From positions 1,860,001-1,924,000 of the forward strand of contig LSAX01000011.1 of assembly GCA_001557505.1 (NCBI GenBank): 64,000 bases of DNA, given 5' to 3'. The notes under the pieces are model-generated. The model had not been told where the DNA came from. It saw only the letters and a program-made list of their open reading frames with translations, and searched no databases. Positions 1 to 10,514 of this stretch are shown piece by piece; position 1 is the stretch's first letter; the number at the start of each line of letters is the position of its first letter. The translations under genes were made by a program, and so were the position numbers. This DNA is from Reticulascus tulasneorum. Its lineage: Eukaryota > Ascomycota > Sordariomycetes > Glomerellales > Reticulascaceae.

Positions 1-1038
1 GGCACCACAAGGGGCAGCTCAGGGATATGCGAAAAGTACTCCTTGGTACGTTGCGCATTCTCGGCTTCTTCCCTGAAATCCAATTCTTTCGGCAGAGATA
101 TTTTCATCTCAGAGGAAAGCCATTCCAGGTCGTACTCGGGGAAGAAGCGCTTGAGTGTCGAGAAGGTGAACCGTGTCAATGCTAAGTCTAGCGATGCCCA
201 CTGGGCCAAGCCCGGATGCTGTACTTTGACGGCCACCTTCTGGCCCGTCTCTTTCACCGTGGCAATATGGACCTGCGCGAGAGATGCGGCGCCAATCGGC
301 GTTTCTGCGAAGTCAGAGAAATAGGTGAAGAGGTCCTCTCCTGTGTCGACCCTGAACATGTTCTCGATGGACCCGTACGAGGAAACGGGGCATTTGTCTT
401 GTAGAGGAATAAAAGTCGTGGTCCATTCGCGGGGTAGGAGGTAGTTCATGGCACTCTGTCTACAAGTCAGTCCAGCTGCTCTAACACGGCCGTCTCAGGG
501 AACGAATCGCATACCAGATGCTGCCCGAGCTTGATGAAGATGCCGCCATTCTTCTCCAACACTTTTAGTGTCCGTTCGGCACATCTCGTATGGCAATCCT
601 TCAGTAACCTAGATTGCTCCTCCGCGTCTTGCACCGTCGCTCGCTGGTTTAACGTCGTGCGATAGCTAGACAACGTGAGTCAGTTGGCCCGGCACACATG
701 TAAACATTGATTATCTCGCACTCATTGATGCATATTGCCAGAGCAGAAGCGACCCTCCCCGCCCGCTCTGTCGCCTCATAGCTATGCTTGATGTTGTCCG
801 TGAAGGCGAGTGCTCCGGCAGCGGCCACGCCACCGCCCGAAGCCAGCAGCAACACGCCTTTTCTTCGACCGTTTCGGGGAATCTGTCTGCCATATGCAGT
901 TCTCGTCGAAGCAAATGCGCGGTCTCCGAGCCGCGGCGGCAACTTAGGCCTCGGAAGCTGGTTGCGACAGGTCGAACAGGTCCATGGTCGTGTGCTGAGC
1001 CGGCTCAAAGGAAACGAGGAAACAGAAAAGACTCTCAT
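1..1038 (-). CDS. mcp2: Mitochondrial ABC1/UbiB-family atypical kinase, Mcp2 (ADCK1/5)-like; 3' part off the window
   Basis: Partial gene of the ABC1/COQ8 atypical kinase superfamily, closest in pattern to yeast Mcp2, an inner-membrane protein linked to mitochondrial lipid homeostasis. Exons are modelled at 1038-722, 665-515 and 455-1 (continuing past the edge), with GT-AG introns in phase 2 and phase 0. The first ATG is at 1038. The N-terminus is rich in R and S and lacks acidic residues, as in a mitochondrial presequence, and is followed by a Gly/Ala-rich hydrophobic stretch (LLLASGGGVAAAGALAF), a probable membrane segment. Then come the family's KxGQ motif (IFIKLGQHL), the Ala-rich loop GAASLAQVH and the lysine motif VAVKVQHPGL. 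About 307 residues are visible; the catalytic core and C-terminus are missing. Divergent from the gene at 1472. Family assignment is firm, the Mcp2 subtype less so. Confidence 0.85.
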
Positions 1039-1471
1039 TTGGAACAAACACTCATTGGGCTATGCACAGCTGCCGCCGATATCCTAGAGAAATAGCAAGA
1101 GTGTGTTCTAGCGTGTATCATTCTAAGTACAGACACAGAGGGTTATAGGGTACTCTTTAGGGAAATCATGGCGTCACGAAGGGTGAGTCGCAAGATTTTT
1201 GCTGCTCCGATTGCCACCTTTTCATTCGCCGAGGCTCTCCGACATCCACCGAGGATTCAACGGAATTGAAGCTGGCCGCCGGGAAACAAACGCCACGTGC
1301 GGCACGTGACTTCGCGCGCTGGAGGTACCGCGTTTTGGACGCCACTCTCCGTGCACCTCCGCGAACCTCTCCATCCCAATAACCGTCCATCCCCCCCCAC
1401 GGTCCCTCAGCATCCATGCCTCTTGTACCAACTATATGACTCGGGATACTTCGACAAAGGCGACAGACAAG
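1039..1471. promoter_or_regulatory. Divergent promoter with two CACGTG boxes
   Basis: Intergenic region between the Mcp2-like gene and the unknown gene at 1472. It holds two CACGTG hexamers at 1294-1299 and 1303-1308, nine bases apart, which are typical cores for bHLH factors such as Cbf1. No other site is recognised. Confidence 0.45.
1294..1308. promoter_or_regulatory. Tandem CACGTG boxes
   Basis: Two CACGTG palindromes at 1294-1299 and 1303-1308 in the divergent promoter of the Mcp2-like gene. This is the core recognised by fungal bHLH factors (Cbf1, SREBP-like). Occupancy is inferred. Confidence 0.45.
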
Positions 1472-2210
1472 ATGTTCTCTGTCGCGTCCCTTCCGATATT
1501 CCAGAGCGACAGGTCCTGGGAGTTTCGACCATCCATCCCGTCGCCCCTCTCCTCGTCGCCAATTCGCGCGTCATCACCACTTTCGCCTCTTGACGAGAAC
1601 ACGCTCCCCCAACGCCAGACACAATCATCCCCTCTCCAGGCGACCAAATTCAAATTCGCATCGCGACCGGCGAGGCCGAATCCGGTGGTTCGAAAACGGG
1701 AAGACGCGCAGGAGAGCAGACGGAGGCTCTTCCTACAGAATGTGCGGAATCGGGCGGATGACCGCGCCTATGAACGGCGAGATATGGAAGGAACTGTGCG
1801 TCCTGACACGAACTACCGTGACGTGAGCCGGAATGCTGACTAGACAACAGTTGCTTCGATCGAGCTGGGAAACCGAGATGCGGGAAAGATTCCACGCGAA
1901 GCAGTTGGAGGGAGACGCGATAGTGTCGGAAGCTGATATTGAAGATGCTGCGATGCTTGTTCAAGAACAAACGGTGCAACCGGTCCAGGATATCGACGAG
2001 ATGATGGTAGATGCCATCGCGGAACAAGAGGAGAACGAGCTTGACGCGCTACTATTGTCTTTCAGCGAGTCTCAAGACTCGATTGACGTGCAACGGCCAG
2101 AATCACCAAGTTTGTCAGACGATGAGGACTACGACGCAATCTTCATGAATCTCTTGTCACAGGAGAGCAGCCAACAGCCTTCATACTCACAGGAGATGGA
2201 TACGTGTTGA
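1472..2210 (+). CDS. Unknown acidic fungal protein, two exons
   Basis: Not recognised. Exons are modelled at 1472-1795 and 1851-2210; the 55-nt GT-AG intron has TGCTGAC shortly before the acceptor. This gives 227 residues. The ATG at 1472 was preferred over the in-frame ATG at 1436 because it has A at -3. The N-terminal half is Ser/Pro/Arg-rich and looks disordered (SSPLQATKFKFASRPARP). It is followed by a basic, probably helical stretch (RSSWETEMRERFHAKQ) and an acidic C-terminal half ending in DDEDYDAIFMNLLSQESS. No catalytic motif or membrane segment is visible. Convergent with PEX19, with about 200 bases between the stop codons. The reading frame, splice phase and acidic helices suggest a real gene; its function is open. 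Confidence 0.6.
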
Positions 2211-2409
2211 GCTCCTTATTTTGGATGGTTTTAAAATATGTCGGAGTATGACCGTGGAATGGCTTGGAGTTTCGGGTATGATCATGGAGATCCGGCGTTG
2301 GGCTATATCCTATGCCAATGGTATAGGGCTACTGTGTTATTTTTATGTACAGACTTCCGAGCATTGGAATGCCGAGGTATCATCAAACTCCCCCAAGTGG
2401 GAAATGAAC

Positions 2410-3561
2410 TTATTGTGGATTGCAAGACTCATCTGATGGTGCGTTGAATGCCTCCTGTGCAGACGCCATGTCACCAACCAAATCCGACGGAGGGGAGCCC
2501 GCTGCTTGCATCTGAGAGGACTGTTAGCGGCATCTTCCCTTCTTGGGAGAAAACTAGACTTACCCTCTGCATTCTGTCCACGATGTACTCCCGATCAGCC
2601 GCATTCGAATCCGCATACGTTGTCTCCTCGAACTTGGCCACAATCTCCTTGACCAGCCCTTGCTGCTCGTCGTATCTTTTTAGATCCTCCACCGAAGTCG
2701 TTTCCCGGTTCTTCGCCATCCACTCTGGGAACTTTTCGTTCAATTCTTTCATGGGCTCGTAGAGAATCTCCTTATTAGTGAGCTGCTCCATCATGCCCAT
2801 GAGCATCTTCGAGAAGTCTTCCTCGTTGCCCTCGCCGTCAAGGCCGCCTGATGCCATTTGCTTCATGATTTCGGCTAGAAAGTCATCAGACGAATCCCCT
2901 GCTGCGGCGGCGGCCGTGGTTGCTTGTTCACCGGATGCTTGCACACGTTCCATCGTGCGGCGGATGGTTTCCTGGAACGAAGCACCCGTTTCGGAATCTG
3001 CTGCCGCCGCCGTACTGGAACCTGTCTTATCAGCTTCCGCTGCACCGCCTATTTGCTTGAAGATATCCTCAAATTGAGCTTGAATTTCAGGCTAGACTCA
3101 TATTAGCTGCCATGCAACTCTTTGAATCGCACATCTACACTCACCGACTTCTCCAGCTCGCCAATCAAGTCGGCCATGCCTGCTTGCAGCTGCTTTGCAA
3201 AGTCATCATCGGAGAGCACATCCTCAACACTAGGTAGAGGTCCAGCGGCTGTAGCAGTGCTGGCTTCTCCCTTGCTTGCAGGCCTTCCTGGGCCAACTGG
3301 CTCGACAGCCGGCTGCTTCGATTCAACCTGCACCGCGGAGAACTCGTCGAGAAGATCTAAATAGTATTAGATACCTCAATACATAGGTTGATGTGTAGTT
3401 TCATGCGTACCGTCTAAGTCATCAAGGTCGTCCTCATCTGGATCTGGCACATCCTCCACCTCCTCGGCAGCCTTTTTCTGTTCGACTTTGGGAATGTCGG
3501 CTTTCACCCCCTCCTCCTCCCCTTGTTTAGCGACCCCGATATCGCCAGGTTTCTCCTCCAT
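2410..3561 (-). CDS. pex19: Peroxin-19, chaperone/receptor for peroxisomal membrane proteins
   Basis: Pex19 binds newly made peroxisomal membrane proteins in the cytosol and delivers them to Pex3. Exons are modelled at 3561-3411, 3356-3145, 3091-2564 and 2511-2410, all GT-AG, giving 330 residues (family about 300). The acidic disordered N-terminus (VEDVPDPDEDDLDDLDDLL) fits the Pex3-binding region. The helical core contains FLAEIMKQM, SKMLMGMMEQLTNKEILYEPM and EKFPEWMAKN, typical of the cargo-binding domain. The last exon encodes MQAAGSPPSDLVGDM and ends CNPQ, a CaaX-type C-terminus consistent with farnesylation. The start is the first ATG, just before the acidic region. It shares an 840-bp divergent promoter with UBC9. 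Confidence 0.95.
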
Positions 3562-4404
3562 ATTAGACTCAAAGAGCAAAGAGGCGCCCAAAAAGGAGGA
3601 CAAAAACCACGAGCTGCGTTCAGCAACCCCACATGCAAGTAGCCTAACGCAGAAGTCCCACGCGGGCGGGAACAAAAAGGATCAGGCAGAGAAGATTGTG
3701 GGGTAAATGATGAAATGATGTATTGCTAGACCGTGGGTAAGCCGTAATATTTTGGGGGGATCAAGGAGGTCAGATTCAACGCAAACGTGCATGTGACCTC
3801 GAATGCATGAGTGCAGGTGTGGTCGTCCAGGTCCAGGTCCATGGGCAGAAAGCGAGCCGAGGGACATGATAGGAAAAGGCCGTCACTGCCCGCCCGGGCG
3901 AATTTGCTTGCAGGCAGTTTCACTCTCTCACTCAGCGGGCTGGCTGGCTGGGTGCCAGTGTTTTTGCCCCACGTCGCACGCACGCAAACACCCCGCGCAG
4001 CGCTGCCCATGTCGTGGGGCTGCCTTCCTATTTGCCCGCTGAAACAACCCCCTTGTTGCCTCTGCAAAGCTTCCACCGCCTTCCACAACGGCTGGGGTTC
4101 CCGCCAACGGCATCTGACATTTTTTTGGGCATCACGGCCTTGTTGCAAACCTTCACCTCCGCTTCGTCTTCAACCTCCCCACGAGACCCCCATACTCAAT
4201 CCCATTCCCGTCGCGTAGATTGCCCGGTCCAGTTCGATCTGTTCGGCGACTCGCCCCCCCGTCGCCAACCCCGTGTCTGCTGATCCATCCTCCACAGCCT
4301 CGCCTAAGCCGAACAGAACCACGCTTGCAAAGGCCCTTACCATTCCTGCCATTGCCAACGTCCCACGTTCTATCGTGAGCATCAAATATCCCTCATACGT
4401 CACC
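3562..4404. promoter_or_regulatory. Divergent PEX19/UBC9 promoter region
   Basis: About 840 bases between the two start codons, with GC-rich stretches and pyrimidine-rich sequence near UBC9. No TATA box or known operator was recognised, and no credible gene lies here. Confidence 0.4.
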
Positions 4405-5068
4405 ATGGCTCTGTGTCAAAATAGACTACAGGAGGAGCGGTATGTCACATGGGATCGCTACGCGCATCTGCCATTGCAGCATGCTAACCTATCACAGCAA
4501 GCAGTGGCGCAAGGATCATCCCTTTGGCTTCTTCGCAAAGCCTCAACGTACTCCGCAAGGCATTCTGGATCTCAAGGTATGGGAATGCGGCATTCCTGGG
4601 AAGGAGAAGACGATGTGGGAGGGAGGACTGTTCAAAATGACCATAACATTTCCTGATGGTGGGTGATCATGAGCCACTTCCCTGCTTCGCGAATGACTTT
4701 GCTCACCATAAGCCTGTTCTATTGTAGAGTACCCGACGAAACCCCCAAAGTGTAAGTTCCATCCTCGTCTTCCTGCATGCTTCTCGATCACAAGACTGAC
4801 GCCCTCATGCGCAGGCAAGTTCGTGCCGCCGCTGTTCCACCCGAACGTGTACCCCTCCGGCACCGTCTGCTTATCTATTCTGAACGAGGAGGAAGCGTGG
4901 AAGCCCGCCATCACGATCAAGCAGATTCTGTTGGGAATCCAGGATCTCCTGAACGATCCAAACCCCGACTCGCCTGCTCAGGCGGAAGCATATAGTCTCT
5001 ACAGGAAGGACAAGGTGGAATACGAAAAGCGAATCCGACGCCTTGTCAAGGACCACCCGGCGCCTTAG
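4405..5068 (+). CDS. ubc9: SUMO-conjugating enzyme E2, Ubc9
   Basis: Carries SUMO as a thioester and transfers it to target lysines in the nucleus and cytosol. Exons are modelled at 4405-4439, 4498-4658, 4728-4751 (only 24 nt) and 4815-5068, all GT-AG. The result is 157 residues, the normal length for Ubc9. The N-terminal helix ([20 protein letters not shown]) is Ubc9-specific. Also present are the E2 HPN motif (82-84), the catalytic cysteine C92 in GTVCLSIL and the Ubc9 insertion-region sequence [20 protein letters not shown]. The C-terminus [15 protein letters not shown] fits the family. Every expected element is present; confidence is high. Confidence 0.97.
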
Positions 5069-5806
5069 ACAACGGTGCTCTCATAATGGCGAGGGACGGA
5101 ATGGCTGCTACGATTATGGAAGCATGGTGTTACCATGAGGAACGACTATTGGAGTTCACAGGAATAAAGATACCACCGTGAGGGCTGGGTCTCTGCAATT
5201 TTCAGTGATCAAGGGAAGATCAGGTGTATCATGCTACGAAGCGGAAGAAAACCGGCCCAGCCATAATATTGGCCCCTATGGGGTTGAAAGCAAATTTCTT
5301 GCAATAGAGACAGACCACCATGCAGTTCGTCCCCCTGGTTCAGAAGTGACTTTTCGGGTTAGCCCCAGATCTGGACGTGCCGGGAGATGCAATTGAAAGC
5401 CCACGTTTTCTTACTCCAGACCCCGCGCCGGCTTGCAGCCATGATGCCCCCCACAAGACTCAATAAGATGCGCCGCATTACCAACCACAAGTGTCACAGA
5501 ATCTGACTACAGTAGAGTAATTCTCGTGGGAAATCGCTCTCCTGATCATGCGCAAGTGGCACGCTCACCAACGTGGACCCATTCAGGCTCCGGACCCAGG
5601 TTATGTATGCTTAACGATGGGATTCTTATCAGTTCCACTTTAGGTAATGGAGTGTCGGAGAGCTTTTGATAGGCCTAGCGGCCAATATCTTACTGAGCCG
5701 AGATCGGCCATGGCCACCCCAAAGTGAGCTTCTCTGCTAGCTTGGAAACCGTCATGTCATGTATCAGTGCGAAAGGCAAAAAAAAAATTAGGGTCGAAAT
5801 GAAAAA

Positions 5807-5813
5807 GAGTCAT
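5807..5813 (-). promoter_or_regulatory. Gcn4/CPC1-like site
   Basis: GAGTCAT on the + strand reads ATGACTC on the - strand, matching six or seven bases of the bZIP amino-acid-starvation site TGACTCA. It lies about 140 bases upstream of an amino-acid biosynthesis gene, where cross-pathway control would be expected. Function is inferred. Confidence 0.45.
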
Positions 5814-5861
5814 AGTTTCTCCATCACACCCGTTTTCTGGATCAGACCGCCTTCTACTGGC

Positions 5862-5868
5862 TATATAG
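5862..5868 (+). promoter_or_regulatory. TATA box of the asparagine synthetase gene
   Basis: TATATAG about 82 bases upstream of the start codon, a normal position for a fungal TATA element. Confidence 0.5.
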
Positions 5869-5949
5869 GGGCCGCTGATTTCCACTGGTTTTAAACATAG
5901 AGCTGCTCCCAACGTTCGCAAAAGCACAATCGCAGAACCAACCGCAATC

Positions 5950-8258
5950 ATGTGTGGTATATTCGCCTGTCACTGGTACGTGTTCCCCTGCTTGGACGCT
6001 TTACTGGCCACCAGTTTGGAGGGGCAGAAAAGGACCCCGCCATGACTTCACCAGGTCAACAAACTCACATGCGCGCAGTCATCCAGACGTCCAGAAGTTC
6101 AAGCCAACTGCTCTTCGACTAGCGAAGGCGTACGTATCAACCTCAAATGCCTAGCAGGGAATCAATTGGCTTACTCGTCGCAGTGTTCGGCATAGAGGCC
6201 CCGATTGGAGTAAGTTCTGAGTCACACGAGACCAAACGTGAATGGAAGGACCTTTAGCTTAACATATTTGCGCAGGTGGAAATGTAATTTCCAACAACAC
6301 GAGTAAGCCGATTTTGGAAACAGGACTATCAGGATAGTCAATTGACCGTGGTGTCCAGTTTTGTGCCATGAGCGACTCAGCATCGTCGGCGTCGGTAGGT
6401 CGAGCCTGCCCCCGATGTGTCACGCACGAATGCTTACCTGAGGACTAGAATCCGGAGCTCAGCCTCTCACCAACAGTGATGAAACGATCATTCTTGCGGT
6501 TAACGGCGAGATTTACAACCATCGTCTGATTCGAAAGACCCTTAAAAACTCCTACCACTTCAAGACAACCTCGGATTGCGAGGTTATCATCCCACTGGTG
6601 AGTCGCCCTGGGAATTCGCCAACATATACCTACAAAGCTTATGTTGTTTGATAGTATTCGAAATATGGAATCGATGCGCCCAAACACCTCGATGGCATGT
6701 TTTCGTTTGTCTTGTACGACAAGACCCAGGACCGAACCATTGCTGCCCGAGACCCGATCGGTATCACAACCTTCTATCAGGGATGGTCTTCGAAAGAACC
6801 CAATGCAGTATACTTTGCATCTGAGCTGAAGTGTCTACATCCTGTCTGCGACAAGATTCGATCCTTTCCTCCGGGCCACATCTATGACTCGAAGACCGGC
6901 GAGACGACAAGATACTACCAGCCCTCCTGGTGGGATCCTACCAAGGTGCCAGAGACTCCGGTCGACTTGAAGGTCCTCCGAGAAACCCTGGAACGCTCAG
7001 TCAGGAAGAGACTTATGGCTGAAGTCCCATATGGCGTGCTTTTGTCTGGTGGACTGGATTCAAGCTTGGTCGCTTCGATTGCGCAGAGGGAGACGTTGAG
7101 ATTGAAGAAAGCGGCTGTCGCAGCCAATGGCAATGCAGATGCCCAACAAGAGAACCCCGACACTGGTGAAGGTTTGGTCGGCATTGATGACGACAACACA
7201 CTGTCTACGGTCACCTATCTGCCTCAGCTTAACTCCTTCTCCATTGGCCTCCCCGGCTCTCCGGATAACAAGGCCGCACTGGAAGTAGCGAAATTCCTCG
7301 GCACGAAACATCACGTCATGACCTTCACTGTCGAAGATGGTCTCAACGCTTTGTCGGATGTCATATATCACCTCGAATCCTACGACGTAACAACCATCCG
7401 AGCCTCGACACCCATGTACTTGCTTTCTCGCAAGATCAAGGCGATGGGCATAAAGATGGTGTTGAGTGGAGAGGGCAGTGATGAGATATTTGGCGGCTAC
7501 CTCTACTTCCACGCAGCTCCTGACAAGAACGCGTTGCATGAGGAAACAGTGCGACGAGTGAAGAACTTGCATCTGTCCGACTGTCTTCGAGCTAACAAAT
7601 CCACATCAGCTTGGGGTCTCGAGGCCCGTGTCCCGTTCCTGGACAAGGAGGTGAGATGAGTTGGTCAAACGTTGTGTCTCTGTTGCTGACGATCCTTGCA
7701 GTTCCTTGAAGTCTCCATGGGTTTCGACCCGAAGGACAAAATGATTACAGACGAGAGAATTGAAAAGTACATCATTCGCAAAGCTTTCGACACCTCGGAT
7801 GACCCCACAGCAGAGCCCTATCTACCCGACAAGATTCTTTGGAGACAAAAGGAGCAGTTCTCAGATGGTGTTGGCTACGGTTGGATCGATGCGCTCAAGG
7901 AGAACGCCGAGATCCAGGTGACTGATGAGATGATGAAGAACCCCAAGGCAGAGTGGGGTGACGATATCCCGGACAGCAAAGAAGCGTAAGTTCACTGCTA
8001 CTCATCGTCATGACATTACTGCAGCAGCTGGCTTACACAGGTGGTGCAGATACTGGTATCGCTTGATGTTCGACGAGCACTTCCCGCCGCATTGCGCCTC
8101 GACTGTGATGAGATGGACACCGACGTGGTCGAAACAGACAGATCCAAGCGGCAGGTTAGTATTGTCCACATTGAAATATATCAGGAGAACATATACTGAT
8201 ATTGGCATTTTATAGGGCTATCGCCACTCACCAGCAGAAGTATGAGACTGCTGCATAA
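5950..8258 (+). CDS. asn2: Asparagine synthetase (glutamine-hydrolysing)
   Basis: Makes asparagine from aspartate, ATP and glutamine in the cytosol. Ten exons are modelled: 5950-5975, 6079-6129, 6184-6209, 6276-6302, 6359-6394, 6449-6597, 6655-7650, 7702-7985, 8050-8154 and 8216-8258, all GT-AG. They give 580 residues, the usual size. The protein begins MCGIFACH, so Cys2 becomes the N-terminal nucleophile of the class II glutaminase domain after Met removal. [19 protein letters not shown] and VNGEIYNH follow, as in the family. The synthetase domain has the ATP-pyrophosphatase loop [13 protein letters not shown] and [14 protein letters not shown]. Five very short exons lie at the 5' end. The start is fixed because the nucleophile Cys must be residue 2. 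A Gcn4-like site and TATA box lie upstream. Confidence 0.96.
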
Positions 8259-8981
8259 TGGTGCAATTTGGGGCATATACCTGTATCCTAGCACAACTCG
8301 GTTCTTCTCGGTTGAGAGGTTGAGAGGTTCCAGGATCATACTTGAGGTTTGGACAAATTAGAGAAGTTTAAAATGAGTTTTTGTCTCTAGGCCATGACTT
8401 TTATTTCTGTGATGTTTTGCATGGACATCACATGCCTATAGTAAGGACTAAACTTTGCAAGCCCTCTCATAACGCCCCTTTGTACTTCGCATCCTAGCGG
8501 TTGAGAGGTGGTTCGCATTTGTTGCGCCTTTTGTCGCCTTAACAAGTGCTTGGCTTAGGTTGATTGCCTTCGCAGAACAGGAAAATCGGGCAAAATAAAA
8601 TCCTCAAGCGTTTCGCATTACATTGAATGTTTGATATCCAGAACGCTCTTTTGCTCCGAAGGGTACCTCAGAAAATGATCATCTGTAGTGTATCAGCTGG
8701 CCTCTTAGATGTGGAATTTCAGGCTATCAAAAGCCGGGAGTCCAATTACATTCCCACCACGTGGAGCTCGAAAGGGCTTAGCGCACACCATCTCTCCCCC
8801 AAAGGAACTCACCCGGACCGAAAAACCCCGATAGTCAAACAATTTCCCATATGATGTGATGTGAATCTCCTCCTCCTGAAAAAGAAAACAGCTCTGGTCG
8901 CATCTTTCCCGCAGCTTTTTCTTCGCATCCCCCATCGTCATTCCAATTCCCTAGTTCTTCCTCCCCCTCCCACCTGCCATC
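8259..8981 (+). promoter_or_regulatory. Porin promoter and asparagine synthetase 3' flank
   Basis: No gene seen. A CACGTG box lies at 8758-8763, about 220 bases before the porin start, followed by CT-rich sequence just upstream of the ATG, common in highly expressed fungal promoters. Confidence 0.4.
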
Positions 8982-10286
8982 ATGTCGGTTCCAAACTTTG
9001 CAGATATTGCCAAATCGGCAAACGATGTACGCGCGCCACCCTTCTCTTCTGATGCTCAAACCTTGGGGGGAGAGAGATAGAGCCATTTTCTCTTCCCTCG
9101 GTTCGGGAGTGTCGAAAGAGCCAGCTGACAATTGCGATCTCTAGCTCCTCAACAAGGACTTCTACCACCTCTCCGCCACCACCTTCGAGCTGAAGAGCAA
9201 CACACCGAACAATGTTGCTTTCAAGGTCACCGGCAAGACCTCGCACGAGAAGGCCACCGCGGGAGCAGTAAGTTGCGCATATGCCACAACGCGACGGGGA
9301 TCGCGATCTTCGGGAGAGCCAGCCTGCTGACGATGCGCCTTTGATAGATTGAGGGGAAATACACTGAGAAGGGATCCGGTAGAGCAACCACTGCCACTAG
9401 ATTTAAGCGTTTAGATCTCAGCGTGTCGCGGATTCTTGGGAGGCAGCGTGGCTGGCCACTAGAATTCACGGCACTCCTGAGCCCTGGTTATGCACAGCTG
9501 CTAATGTTCTATACGAGGACAGGCCTAACCCTCACCCAGACGTGGAACACGGCCAACGCTCTCGACACCAAGGTCGAGCTCGCCGACAGCCTCGCCAAGG
9601 GCCTCAAGGCCGAGGGTATCTTCGCCTTCCTCCCCGCCACCCAGGCCAAGGGCGCCAAGTTCAACCTGCACTTCAAGCAGAGCAACTTCCACGGCCGTGC
9701 CTTCTTCGACCTGCTCAAGGGCCCCACTGCCAACGTCGACGCCGTTGTTGGCCATGAGGGCTTCCTGGCTGGTGCGTCTGCTGGATACGACGTCAACAAG
9801 GCCGCCGTCACCACCTACTCTGCTGCCGTCGGCTACGTCGCCCCCAGCTACAGCGCCGCCATCACCGCCACTGACAACCTGAGCGTCTTTGCCGCTTCGT
9901 ACTACCACAAGGTCAACAGCCAGGTTGAGGCTGGCGCAAAGGCCATCTGGAACTCCAAGACCGGCAACAATGTCGGACTTGAGGTTGCCAGCAAGTACCG
10001 CATCGACCCCGTCTCCTTCACCAAGGTCGGTACTCCTCTGTGACTTCAGTGATTGCGTGGCGTCTAACCAGTATGCCTGTTTAGTTCAAGGTCAACGACC
10101 GAGGTGTCGCCGCCGTCGCCTACAACGTCCTTCTCCGAGAAGGCGTTACCCTAGGTCTCGGTGCCTCCTTTGATACCCAGAAGCTTGACCAGGCTACCCA
10201 CAAGGTTCGTGTTCTTTCGAGATTGGCGAGTATTTTATGTACTGACCCCAAAACAGCTTGGTGCCAGCTTCACCTTTGAGGGTTAA
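8982..10286 (+). CDS. por1: Mitochondrial outer-membrane porin (VDAC)
   Basis: Forms the voltage-dependent anion channel for metabolite passage across the mitochondrial outer membrane. Six exons are modelled: 8982-9026, 9145-9267, 9348-9378, 9523-10025, 10085-10204 and 10257-10286, all GT-AG. They give 283 residues, the classic fungal porin length. The N-terminal helix MSVPNFADIAKSANDLLNKD is followed by alternating beta-strand sequence with the conserved KGPTANVDAVVGHEGFLAGA, YSAAITATDNL and the end LGASFTFEG. The main exon is strongly C-ending at third codon positions, as expected for high expression. Convergent with the J-protein gene, with about 230 bases between stop codons. Confidence 0.97.
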
Positions 10287-10514
10287 ATGTAGCCCTGGAT
10301 ACACGTCCTGCAAAGCTACTCATCACTTGTACCGATTAACACTCTTCCGTTGTGGCGGCTATACCTCTTGCATGTAGATTAGTTAGAGAAAGAATTGACT
10401 TTCTTGAAGACGCCCTAATCTTGGCGAAATATGGAGCATTGCGTAAATTCGTTCCCACTGAATCGCGAGATTCGTGATGTCTATGTACTTCGAATTCGGT
10501 GCTGCAGCTGAATC

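Larger units (their letters stand above)
5069..5949 (+). promoter_or_regulatory. Asparagine synthetase promoter and UBC9 3' region
   Basis: No gene seen. The distal part is UBC9 3' flank. The proximal part has a Gcn4/CPC1-like site at 5807-5813 and a TATA box at 5862-5868, both placed sensibly ahead of the start codon at 5950. Confidence 0.5.

Noticed and set aside
1048..1095. Upstream extension of the Mcp2-like protein beyond 1038
   Set aside because: The extension would begin at a TTG codon; the first ATG at 1038 already starts a presequence-like N-terminus.
9509..9908. Long open frames antisense to the porin main exon
   Set aside because: They are shadows of a strongly C-ending coding exon; composition is repetitive and not protein-like.
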